Of a stretch of 46,384 nucleotides of DNA, positions 23,818 through 31,446 are shown in pieces. The position numbers were made by a program, and so were the translations under genes. The stretch is from Acidobacteriota bacterium. GTDB lineage: Bacteria; Acidobacteriota; Blastocatellia; Pyrinomonadales; Pyrinomonadaceae. Location: assembly GCA_003222975.1 (NCBI GenBank), contig QHXN01000096.1:1-46384 (forward strand), given 5' to 3'. Numbering within the stretch: position 1 is the stretch's first letter; each line of letters opens with the position of its first letter. Below the pieces are notes generated by a model that saw only the letters and a program-made list of their open reading frames with translations, ran no database searches and had not been told where the DNA came from.

Positions 23818-26706
23818 ATGAACGAGAGAAGAGAAGCGGCATCGAGGTTTGCGCGTCGGCCTCTACGTCTGGCCGTGCTGTGCGGCGCGCTCTTGCTGCT
23901 GGCCGTTTCGTCGGGACGCGCGCAGACAGTAGAGCTAGTACGCGGCTGGCAGTTCCTCCCCGACAGGGAGGGGACGCTCAAGGCGTCCAACCTCGGTGCC
24001 GCGCGCGGCTGGCGCGACGCGCGCGTCGGTGTGTCCTGGAACGCGCAGTTCGCAGACCTGCGCGACTACATGGGCGTCGCGTGGTATCGCATGACGTTCG
24101 ACCGACCCGACCTGCGCGACGGGCGACGCGCCGTCTTGCGCTTCGGCGCGTGCGACTACTTCGCGGAGGTCTTCGTCAACGGCAAACCCGTCGGCACGCA
24201 CGAGGGCGGCTACACGCCCTTCGCCTTCGACGTGACCGAGCACTTGCGTGCGGGCGCAAACGAACTCTCGGTGCGTGTCACAGACCCACCCGTGGACGAG
24301 AAGGAAAATCGTGCGCGCTTCCCCGAAATGCTCTACGACGAAATCCCGCACGGCAAGCAGGACTGGTACGTCCAGACCGGCGGCCTCTGGCAACCCGTGT
24401 GGCTTGAGGTTCGCCCACGCTTCTACATCGAGCGTGTTCACGTGACGCCGAGCCTGAGCGGTGATTTCCAGATAGACGTTGACATGGCCGGGCGCACGCC
24501 AACCGATGAAGAAGTAAACAAGTCTCCGATTCCCGTTCTCCTTTTGAAAGTGGTTGTGCGTGAGCCGAGCGGACTGATTGTGTATCAGGAGAGCAAGCGC
24601 GCTAACGTGGCAACCGACCACACATTCAAGGGACACATTAATTCGCCGAAGCTATGGAGTTTAGCTGACCCGAAATTGTATGCAGTTGAAGTCTCAATCG
24701 GCGGCGTCGTTACAGATGCGAAAAATGATCGCTTCGGCTTCCGCTCCTTCGAGGCGCGCGACGGGAAGTTTTATTTGAACGGCGAGCCGTTCTATATGCG
24801 CGCGGCGCTCGATCAGGACTTCTACCCCGACACGATCTACACGCCGCCGTCGAAGGAGTACGTGCGTGAGCAGATGTTGAAGGGCAAGCGTCTGGGCCTG
24901 AACCTTCTGCGCTGCCACATCAAGGTCTGCACGCCCGAATACCTCGAAGCGGCGGACGAAGTAGGGATGCTCGTCTGGTACGAGATTCCTTCCTGGAACT
25001 CCGGCCACCACTTCTCCGAGAAGGCCGCCGAGCGCGGCGAGCAGACTTTTCAAGAGATGGTCGCGCGTGACTGGAACCATCCGTCAATCGTCGTCCAGTC
25101 GGTCGTCAACGAGGGTTGGGGCGTTGACCTCGCGCACAATGAGGAGACGCGCCGCTGGCTGCGCGCCGCCTTCGACCGCGCGAAAGCTTTGACCGCGCCG
25201 CTCGCGCGCCTCGTCGTTGACAACTCAGCGTGCTGCGACAACTTCCACCTCAGGACCGACATCACCGACAACCACCGCTACAACACCATCCCCGACGAGT
25301 ACCAGCCCTTCGACAGTTGGGTCGCCGGCTTCGCCTCGCGCCCGAAGTGGAACTTCAGCCCCTTCGGCGATGCCGACGAGACGGGGCGCGAGCCGCTCGT
25401 CGTCTCCGAGTTCGGCAACTGGGGTCTGCCGCGGCTGCCGAAAGATTTGCCGTGGTGGTTCGAGCGCGGTTTTGGCGAGCGCCCCATCACGCGCCCGGCG
25501 GGCCTGTTCGAACGCTTCAAGGAGTTCAAGTTCGGCACGCTCTTCCGCGACTACGACGCGTTGGCCGAGGCGACCGAGTGGCACCAGTTTGTCTCGCTCA
25601 AGCACGAGATCGAGGAGATTCGCCGCCACGATTCTATTCAGGGCTACGTCATCACGGAGTTCACGGACATCAACTGGGAGGCCAACGGGCTGATGAGCAT
25701 GTGGCGCGAGCCGAAGGCTTACGCCGCCGAGCTTGCGAAGATTCAGCAGGACGATGTGTTGCTAGTGCGCACCGACAGAAACAACTACACGAGCGGCGAG
25801 CCTGTCCAGCTAGAAGTTTTGCTCTCGCACTACAGCACGCGCGACCTGCGTGGCGCAAAGTTATCGTTACGCACCGGCCCCGGACTACCCATTGCCCAAC
25901 TAACTATCACACAGCAAGTCACGCAGGGGAGCGTCACGCGACTGCTGAGCCGTTCACTGCCTACGGTGCGGGCCATTAACACAAGACCGTGGCACGAGCG
26001 GTTCATGGTTGATTTGCTCGACCGCAGGAACGCGTTTGTCGCGGAGAATTACGCCGAAGTCTTCGTCTATCCCAAGCCCACGCCCGCGACACAGACGGCA
26101 ATCATCTTCCACGACCCGAAGCAACTGCTCAAGCTCAGGCCGGAGCAATTGAAGGCCGCGGGCTACACGGTCTTGAATGAGAAAGCCGACACCGCGACAC
26201 TCAACCGCCCGACCCTCTTAATCGCCTCAAGCCTCGACGGTGGAGTTGAGAGCCACTTGCGCGCAGGCGGGCGCGTCCTCCTGCTCGCCGACTCGAAGGA
26301 GGCTCTGCCCGCAGGCTCTTCGCTCAAAGTCACGCCGCGCGCCGGCTCAGACCTCGACGGCAACTGGATTTCAAACTTCAACTGGGTGCGGACGGACGCG
26401 CCGTCGCCTTTCGGCAGCGTCGCGTTCACGAAGATTTTGGGCTTCGAGTCGGAGCGCGTCGTGCCGCGCTTCGTGATCGAGGGAGTCAAAGGTGAGAATT
26501 ACGACGACGTGCTTTCGGGCATCACTTACGGCTGGCTCAACAGCAACGAGGCGCTCGCCGTGCAGGCGCGCGCCGGACGGGGCCGCCTGCTTGCGACGAC
26601 CTTCCGCTTCGACGACTACGGGCGCGACCCTTACGCGACGCGACTGCTCGACGCGCTCGTCGCCTACGCGACGGGGCCGTCCATCGCGCCCCGCCTCGAC
26701 TATTAA
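23818..26706 (+). CDS. Secreted glycoside hydrolase family 2 protein (beta-galactosidase/galactofuranosidase-like)
   Basis: A 962-residue enzyme. After a signal peptide (LAVLCGALLLLAVSSGRAQ) comes a GH2 sugar-binding jelly roll (about 40-200, AWYRMTFDRPDLRDGRRAVL and FVNGKPVGTHEGGYTPFAFDV), an Ig-like domain, and a TIM barrel with acid/base Glu432 in VVNEGWG and nucleophile Glu531 in VVSEFGNWG. Their 99-residue spacing fits GH2. Beyond about residue 640 extra beta-rich domains follow. GH2 includes beta-galactosidases, glucuronidases, mannosidases and galactofuranosidases; locus context favours a galactoside. GGAG lies 10 bases before ATG 23818, which also begins the signal peptide. It is probably the last gene of the locus, since a strong hairpin follows. 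Confidence 0.9.
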   Translation: MNERREAASRFARRPLRLAVLCGALLLLAVSSGRAQTVELVRGWQFLPDREGTLKASNLGAARGWRDARVGVSWNAQFADLRDYMGVAWYRMTFDRPDLRDGRRAVLRFGACDYFAEVFVNGKPVGTHEGGYTPFAFDVTEHLRAGANELSVRVTDPPVDEKENRARFPEMLYDEIPHGKQDWYVQTGGLWQPVWLEVRPRFYIERVHVTPSLSGDFQIDVDMAGRTPTDEEVNKSPIPVLLLKVVVREPSGLIVYQESKRANVATDHTFKGHINSPKLWSLADPKLYAVEVSIGGVVTDAKNDRFGFRSFEARDGKFYLNGEPFYMRAALDQDFYPDTIYTPPSKEYVREQMLKGKRLGLNLLRCHIKVCTPEYLEAADEVGMLVWYEIPSWNSGHHFSEKAAERGEQTFQEMVARDWNHPSIVVQSVVNEGWGVDLAHNEETRRWLRAAFDRAKALTAPLARLVVDNSACCDNFHLRTDITDNHRYNTIPDEYQPFDSWVAGFASRPKWNFSPFGDADETGREPLVVSEFGNWGLPRLPKDLPWWFERGFGERPITRPAGLFERFKEFKFGTLFRDYDALAEATEWHQFVSLKHEIEEIRRHDSIQGYVITEFTDINWEANGLMSMWREPKAYAAELAKIQQDDVLLVRTDRNNYTSGEPVQLEVLLSHYSTRDLRGAKLSLRTGPGLPIAQLTITQQVTQGSVTRLLSRSLPTVRAINTRPWHERFMVDLLDRRNAFVAENYAEVFVYPKPTPATQTAIIFHDPKQLLKLRPEQLKAAGYTVLNEKADTATLNRPTLLIASSLDGGVESHLRAGGRVLLLADSKEALPAGSSLKVTPRAGSDLDGNWISNFNWVRTDAPSPFGSVAFTKILGFESERVVPRFVIEGVKGENYDDVLSGITYGWLNSNEALAVQARAGRGRLLATTFRFDDYGRDPYATRLLDALVAYATGPSIAPRLDY

Positions 26707-26738
26707 CCGAAGCGCCGCCGCGAACTCGCGGGCTTCGG
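26707..26738. terminator. Convergent-gene hairpin terminator
   Basis: Immediately after the GH2 stop: an outer stem CCGAAGC/GCTTCGG and an inner stem CCGCG/CGCGG around AACT, with a four-base bulge. It lies between convergent genes and could end transcription from both sides, although there is no good T-run. Confidence 0.5.
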
Positions 26739-26772
26739 CAGTCGTCTCAAGTCAGGGCGGCGGTCAATCAAA

Positions 26773-27684
26773 TTACTTGCCCCAGACGCCGATGCGCTTC
26801 TGCACGAGTTTTTCGACTTCGAGGGGCACGCCCTCGGCCCTCGCCTGACGAATGAACTCGCCGTCAATCTTGAAAATCCGCATCTTGACGAGGTCTTCGA
26901 CCGAAAGATTCGTCAACCCTTCGCCGCGGGCTTCGTTGATGAATTCCGGCGTGACTTTGAAAATCCGCATCTTGACGAGGCTCTCGAATGGCTCTTTATC
27001 GAAACCCATCCGAGCCACTTCACTGACGAAGCCGGCGTCTATTTTGAAGATGCGCGCTTTGACGAGTTCTTCCATGCCGAGGTTCGGAAAACCGCTCGCC
27101 TTCATCTCGCGCATGAACTTCGAGTCAACTTTGAAAATCGCCGCCTTGAAAAGGTCTTCCACGTCGAGCTTGCCGAAGTCCGCCGAGAGCAGGTCGTCCG
27201 CCAAAGCCGTCGTGACGTTCAACGTCGTGGCCGCGAAGAGTCTATTTTCAGAATCGCGCCCGTCATCCGACGCGAAAGAATTTTTTTCGAAGTCGAAGCC
27301 CCGGCTCTTCATGGCCGAAACAAAACTCTGACTTCCCGTGAAGCGGAAAGTGCCGGAGCCTTCGCCGTTTTGAAAAACCCCTTCGCAGTCAATCCTCCCG
27401 GCTTCGCGCACGAGGCTGAATTTTACCGCGCCGCCGCTGCGTGCCTGCTCGCGGCTCAGGCCCTGCAAATCGTCGTAAGCGTAGGTTGAACCCATCTGAC
27501 TCCTGCCGCCCCGTTCGGTGCGGCGCTCGAAAGACAGGTGGATTTTGTCGGGATTGAGATCGGCAGTGGCCTTCCACTCGCCCGTCAGCATGCTTTGTGC
27601 GACGACGGCGTTGGAGCCGGCGACCAGAACGATGAAGGCCAAACCGAGGGCGGAGCGCATTAAAGTTTGGGCGCTTATTGCCAT
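26773..27684 (-). CDS. Secreted protein with C-terminal tandem 27-residue IFKID-type repeats
   Basis: A 303-residue protein with a signal peptide (LMRSALGLAFIVLVAGSNAVVAQ). Residues about 30-120 form a beta-rich N-terminal domain. From about residue 170 there are four full and one partial repeats of 27-28 residues of the form LVKxRIFKIDxxFIxExRxxGxxNLSVED. Such repeats also occur downstream of M56/BlaR1 peptidases and in other acidobacterial secreted proteins, and are predicted to be helical; no function is known to me. The start ATG at 27684 has GAGGAG about 8 bases upstream and begins the signal peptide. An earlier in-frame start at 27753 is less likely. It is followed upstream by the FecR-like gene on the same strand. 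Confidence 0.75.
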   Translation of the reverse strand: MAISAQTLMRSALGLAFIVLVAGSNAVVAQSMLTGEWKATADLNPDKIHLSFERRTERGGRSQMGSTYAYDDLQGLSREQARSGGAVKFSLVREAGRIDCEGVFQNGEGSGTFRFTGSQSFVSAMKSRGFDFEKNSFASDDGRDSENRLFAATTLNVTTALADDLLSADFGKLDVEDLFKAAIFKVDSKFMREMKASGFPNLGMEELVKARIFKIDAGFVSEVARMGFDKEPFESLVKMRIFKVTPEFINEARGEGLTNLSVEDLVKMRIFKIDGEFIRQARAEGVPLEVEKLVQKRIGVWGK

Positions 27685-27803
27685 GAAAGCATCTCCTCGA
27701 ACCGGATTTCCGACCGCTTTACAAACGGGAAACACCGCGGAGCGGAGATTCATGGCAGAAAATTTTGATTCGACCGGCGCGCTCGTAAAAACCCCGTTCG
27801 CGC

Positions 27804-28490
27804 CTACGGGCTGACATTGGGAGGAGGGTTGATGACGACGGGCTGATTACTGTTGTCGTTGCCGGAGAAGATGATGACGAGCAGCGCGACGACGCCTCCG
27901 AGGGCGAGGAATATGCCCGCCTTCTTCTTCCCGTTCAAGTTGTTCGAGGCGCTCGGCGCGTCCTGCCCCTCCGCGTACCGCTCGCCCGCCGCGACCGTTA
28001 CGTCCTTGCCCTTGAGGCGCAGACGCACCTCGCCCGCCTGAGTCTCCACGGTCGTGCGCCCCTCTTCGTACCGCAACGTGAAGACCGCCGGCCCGCCGGA
28101 CTCGGCCACGGCGGAGCCGTCGCCGGTCGCGAAGGAGGCGGCCACCCCCGCGGGCTTCGAGATGCGCACGCCGCCCGCGCCGAGCGAGCCTGACACACAC
28201 TTTTCGCCGAAGTTGATTACGAGTGAAGACTGCGGCAGCAACTCCGCCCGGCCCGACGGGCCGAGGTCGAGGACTGCGCGCGAGCCTTCGTCGGTGCTGA
28301 CTTCGCCGCCGGAGAAGAGGGACGTGCCGCTCACGGCGTCCGACCCGTCGAGCAGCACGCGCCCGGACGTGAAGAGGTCGCCCGTGGGCCTGAGTCCTTT
28401 CGCGTCGGGCGCGGCGGCGGCCAGAGAAGAGACGTGCCCGACTGCCGCCGCGAGGCAGAGGGCGAGACACCTGCGCACACTGATCGGCAT
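27804..28490 (-). CDS. FecR-like exported protein with a C-terminal membrane helix
   Basis: A 228-residue protein. The N-terminal signal is CLALCLAAAVGHVSSLAAAA. Residues about 38-175 form a beta-rich, FecR-like domain (GRVLLDGSDAVSG, GGEVSTDEGSRAVLDLGPSGRAELLPQS, ETQAGEVRLRLKGKDVTVAAGER). A Lys/Asn linker leads to one transmembrane helix (AGIFLALGGVVALLVIIFSG, about 191-210) and a short Asn/Pro tail. It resembles Acidobacteriota FecR-like proteins without the cytoplasmic anti-sigma part, so a direct sigma-regulating role is not supported. GGAGG sits 9 bases before ATG. It is upstream of the repeat protein in the same direction. Confidence 0.7.
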   Translation of the reverse strand: MPISVRRCLALCLAAAVGHVSSLAAAAPDAKGLRPTGDLFTSGRVLLDGSDAVSGTSLFSGGEVSTDEGSRAVLDLGPSGRAELLPQSSLVINFGEKCVSGSLGAGGVRISKPAGVAASFATGDGSAVAESGGPAVFTLRYEEGRTTVETQAGEVRLRLKGKDVTVAAGERYAEGQDAPSASNNLNGKKKAGIFLALGGVVALLVIIFSGNDNSNQPVVINPPPNVSP

Positions 28491-28614
28491 TTAAAGATAC
28501 CTCCTGAGCGGGCGTCGGTAGAACGCATTCCGATCCTGTCGGAAGACCACGCCGGGCGAAAGCGAGCACATTCGTTACTCCGTACATGTGCTCGTTCTCC
28601 CCGGTGAAGCTCTT

Positions 28615-28643
28615 TCTATAGAGACGCCCGCCGGAGGCGTAAA
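28615..28643 (-). promoter_or_regulatory. Candidate promoter for the FecR-like gene
   Basis: On the minus strand TTTACG (28643-28638) and TATAGA (28620-28615) are 17 bases apart; each matches the sigma-70 consensus at four of six positions. It lies about 125 bases before the FecR-like start codon. It is a weak call from spacing and position only. Confidence 0.35.
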
Positions 28644-28693
28644 CCCACGCCGCAGGGCGGACATTTTTCTGACGGTGAGACTGATTCCGCGCG

Positions 28694-29485
28694 TCAGGAG
28701 TTGACTATCAGCACGGAGCAGGGCAAACGCTCGACCAGCGCCGCCGTGCTCTGGCCGACGAACAGCCTCTCGCCGGTCGCGGGCCGCGCCTTGATGCCCA
28801 GCACTACGAGGTTATGTCTCCCCCTCCTCACCTGGCGCAGAATCGCCCTCTCCTGGCTGCGCCGCGACACGACCAGCGACTCGACCTTCACGCCCTCCCT
28901 CCCGCCGAGCGCGCTGATCTCTTCCAACAGGGCCTCCCCGTTCTCGGCGCGCGCGCGCGGCTGGTGACGCAGCAGCGTTGACTCGTCGGGCGGGCGCGAG
29001 ACGTGCAGCGCCGTCACGCCGCACTTGCAGGCCTTGGCGATGGCGACTGCCACCTCCGCGCCGCGGCGCGAGTAGTCCGTGCCGGTGACGGGGACGAGTA
29101 TGCGGAGCGACCCTTCGCGCGGCCCGCGCGGGTGGTTGCCGCGCGCGACGGCGACCGCCGTCACCCCCTCGAACCCTTGCAGGATTTTCGCGACCTGCGG
29201 GCTGAACGTGCCCGCCGCCCCGTCCTCCAGCGCGTGCCCGACGCCGAGGAAGAGCATGTCGAACCCTTTCTTCGCTTCCTTGAGGATGACCTGCTCCGGC
29301 TCCTCCGAAGCCTTCTGCTGCGTCAGCAGGTCGGAGGCGGACGACGCGGCCCCCGAAGATTCTCCCTCGACCTGCCGCGCGGCGAACTCGGCAGAAGCCT
29401 TGACGATCTCGCCCGTGTCGTCGTTATCGAACAGTCCCCGGCGCTCGTGCCCTTCGGGGCCGAGCTGGACGACGGTCGCCAGCAC
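28694..29485 (-). CDS. Universal stress protein domains, detached C-terminal part of a CPA2 antiporter
   Basis: About 264 residues with two USP-like domains; the second is clear (RILVPVTGTDYSRRGAEVAVAIA, NLVVLGIKARPATGERLFVGQSTAALVERLPCSVLIVNS), including the GxxxxGxxxxG(S/T) nucleotide-loop pattern. A GTG at 29485 is the first possible start, but homologous sequence continues upstream in the same frame to about 29578 (AVERLLIGADKSG...), where it meets the antiporter gene in another frame. In intact homologues the antiporter and USP parts form one protein of about 750 residues. So this is most likely the 3' half of a broken gene, not an independent USP. It would sense ATP or stress on the cytoplasmic side. 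Confidence 0.7.
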   Translation of the reverse strand: MLATVVQLGPEGHERRGLFDNDDTGEIVKASAEFAARQVEGESSGAASSASDLLTQQKASEEPEQVILKEAKKGFDMLFLGVGHALEDGAAGTFSPQVAKILQGFEGVTAVAVARGNHPRGPREGSLRILVPVTGTDYSRRGAEVAVAIAKACKCGVTALHVSRPPDESTLLRHQPRARAENGEALLEEISALGGREGVKVESLVVSRRSQERAILRQVRRGRHNLVVLGIKARPATGERLFVGQSTAALVERLPCSVLIVNS

Positions 29486-29556
29486 TTTGCGCGTCCCGAC
29501 GAAGTAGCCTGCCAGGGTCGAGGCCAGCTCGCCGTTCCCGCTCTTGTCCGCGCCGA

Positions 29557-30741
29557 TCAGGAGTCGCTCGACGGCGTGACCTCGGTCGAGCCGCGCGCGT
29601 TCATGCCGAGGGCGAGGGCCGTTGACTCCTTGCTGCCCAGCCCGCCGAGACGCCCGCCGACGTAGCAGCCGACGATCTTGCCGAAGCTCGCGATGAGGAT
29701 GAGTCCGAGCGCCAGTTCCAGAAAGTAGGCGCTCTTCAGCACGGACAGGTCAATCGAGAGTCCGGCCACGGCGAAGAAGACGGGCATGAAGAGGGCGACG
29801 ATGAGGCCGCGCAACTGCTCCTCGATGTGCGCGGTCAGGATCGGCGACTGCCCGACGAGGATGCCGACGACGAACGCGCCGAGCACTGTGTGCACGCCGA
29901 TGTAGTCGGTGACGAGCGCGGCGGCGCACATCAGGACGAGGATGGCCGTGATGACGGCGAACTCGATTGTCAGGTGGTCGTTCGTCCACCGGATGATGTA
30001 GGCCACGCCCCTGCGTCCGAGCGTGAAGCTGAAGACGAGAAAGGCGGCGGTGCCGAGCGCGCTCAGGCCGACGCCCGACAGGTTGACGGTGCCCTGCCCG
30101 GCGATGCCCCCGATGATGGCGATGATGATCCAGCCGATGGTGTCGTCGAGGATGGCCGAGGCGAGGATGATCTGCCCGATGTTGCGGCGCAGGAACCCGA
30201 CCTCCATGATGACCATCGCCACGATCTTCACCGACGAGATCGAGAGCGCCGTCGCCAAAAAGAGCGTCGTCGCCAGGCGCTTCGCCGGGTCGGGCAGCAT
30301 CGCCGCGGGCAGGTACTCGCCCAACAGGAAGCCGCAGGTGAACGGGAGGATGATCCCCGAAAGCGAGGTGAAGATGGCCGTCCGCTTCATCCGGCTGACG
30401 AGCGCGAGGTCGGTCTCCATCCCCGTGAGGAGCAGCAGCATCAGGACGCCGAACTGCGAGACGGCGTCAATCATCTTCTTCTGTTCGGGAGCGTCCGGGA
30501 AGATGGCGTGCTGGAGCGAGGGCGAGAGCGCGCCGAGGACGGAAGGGCCGAGGAGGACGCCCGCGATCAGTTGGCCCATGACGGCGGGCTGCCCCGCGCG
30601 CCGCATCAACTCGCCGAGGAGCCTGCCGACGAAAAGCATCAGCGCGATCTCGGCGATGAAGACGGTGACGGCGTGCTCGCTCGCGCCGCCGCCCGCGGCC
30701 AGGAGGAGGAAGTTGTGTGCGGTGCCCGCGAGGCTTTGCAT
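29557..30741 (-). CDS. CPA2-type sodium(potassium)/proton antiporter, truncated after the transport core
   Basis: A 394-residue membrane protein with about eleven helices. It has the CPA2 hallmarks: LGELMRRAGQPAVMGQLIAGVLLGPSVLG near the N-terminus, an ASAILDDTIGWIIIAI helix with the paired acidic residues of the ion site, and ALALGMNARGSTEV near the C-terminus. In homologues ARGSTEV is followed by two more helices and a linker before the USP domains. Here TEV is followed by TPSSDS and a stop, because the frame changes at about 29578-29580 and roughly 60-65 codons are absent. Ion exchange may be lost. The first codons start at ATG 30741. The gene and its USP tail face the 700-base gap. Confidence 0.85.
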   Translation of the reverse strand: MQSLAGTAHNFLLLAAGGGASEHAVTVFIAEIALMLFVGRLLGELMRRAGQPAVMGQLIAGVLLGPSVLGALSPSLQHAIFPDAPEQKKMIDAVSQFGVLMLLLLTGMETDLALVSRMKRTAIFTSLSGIILPFTCGFLLGEYLPAAMLPDPAKRLATTLFLATALSISSVKIVAMVIMEVGFLRRNIGQIILASAILDDTIGWIIIAIIGGIAGQGTVNLSGVGLSALGTAAFLVFSFTLGRRGVAYIIRWTNDHLTIEFAVITAILVLMCAAALVTDYIGVHTVLGAFVVGILVGQSPILTAHIEEQLRGLIVALFMPVFFAVAGLSIDLSVLKSAYFLELALGLILIASFGKIVGCYVGGRLGGLGSKESTALALGMNARGSTEVTPSSDS

Positions 30742-30905
30742 GTCGAACTCAGTCAGTCACGCCGGAGCGGCATTCCGCGAAGACGCCGCCCGAAGAATGC
30801 CATCAGGGGCAGTTCATTCAGCTCGCCCCCTTATGCTATTTAAACAAGTGCTATCGGCGCGTCGGGCTGAATGCAAATTACAATAGCAGTCTCGTTAATT
30901 GCAAT

Positions 30906-30944
30906 TCAGACGGTCTGACCGACGTTGTGCCGAATGATTCGGCA
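30906..30944. promoter_or_regulatory. Pair of perfect palindromes, possible operator sites
   Basis: TCAGACGGTCTGA (30906-30918) and TGCCGAATGATTCGGCA (30928-30944) are perfect dyads around one central base. A third dyad, AATTGCAATT, lies just upstream. The second ends directly at a TACAAT -10-like box (30945-30950). They may control transcription in either direction; no regulator in the window is an obvious partner. Confidence 0.4.
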
Positions 30945-30956
30945 TACAATTTCGGG

Positions 30957-31052
30957 AAGAGCCGAAAGCTTAGGACTGTATTATCAGAACATCCGACCTC
31001 CTGTGGATGAGTAGCGCGGCGATGCGGTGCGGCACTCGCCGCTTCTTTTTTC
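30957..31052 (+). ncRNA. Candidate small RNA ending in an intrinsic terminator
   Basis: A TACAAT box at 30945-30950 would start a transcript near 30957. About 95 bases later a 7-bp stem GCGGCGA/TCGCCGC with a T-rich tract (TTCTTTTTTC) forms a standard intrinsic terminator. No plus-strand gene lies upstream for this terminator to serve. The proposed RNA carries ACCTCCTG near 30996-31003, the same motif as the 16S anti-Shine-Dalgarno. The -35 is poor and nothing in the sequence proves transcription. Confidence 0.35.
31016..31052 (+). terminator. Orphan intrinsic terminator
   Basis: A stem of GCGGCGA (31016-31022) and TCGCCGC (31036-31042), then TTCTTTTTTC. It is the clearest rho-independent terminator in the window, yet it follows no plus-strand gene. 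Confidence 0.65.
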
Positions 31053-31195
31053 AGTACCCCGCTTAATTTTGAATCAGCGCCCGCCGTCGCCCCATCCCTC
31101 GCGTCGGACGCGTCCCTCACAAAGCTTTTGTCGTCGCCCGTGCTGCTGACTTCCAGTTCCCGGCCTGGGTCTCCCGCAATTCCGGTGAATTAGAT

Positions 31196-31225
31196 TTGAC
31201 AACCCGCTCCGCCCCGACGTAGATT
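31196..31225 (+). promoter_or_regulatory. Promoter for the S9 peptidase gene
   Basis: Consensus TTGACA (31196-31201), an 18-base spacer, then TAGATT (31220-31225, four of six). It lies about 220 bases before the peptidase start codon, implying a long leader. Confidence 0.5.
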
Positions 31226-31446
31226 CTGCCCCGCGTCGCAGGGTAAAAAGCACATACTAAACTTCTACGGGTGTTAGTGTGGCGCGTCGAACGTCTCTGA
31301 TAACTCATCCGACCGGACTCGCGTGAAGGCCGTCTTTGCGTGATTGTTCGCCATCGTAGCGGGGCGGCCCCGCGCGCGCGGGCGAATCCCCGCGCCCGTC
31401 TCACCGGGCCGGGAGGATCAAACTTTTCGGGAGGTCAAACACACTC

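Larger units (their letters stand above)
30742..31446. other. 700-base gap between the antiporter and S9 peptidase genes
   Basis: No coding region is supported here. It is less GC-rich than its surroundings between about 30840 and 31010. It holds a cluster of palindromes (30906-30943), a TACAAT box, an orphan intrinsic terminator at 31016-31052 and a promoter at 31196-31225. The stretches 30742-30880 and 31060-31190 show nothing I recognise. Confidence 0.6.

Noticed and set aside
29827..30886. Plus-strand open frames opposite the antiporter gene
   Set aside because: Low-complexity Arg/Asp-rich translations; the minus strand encodes a clear membrane protein.
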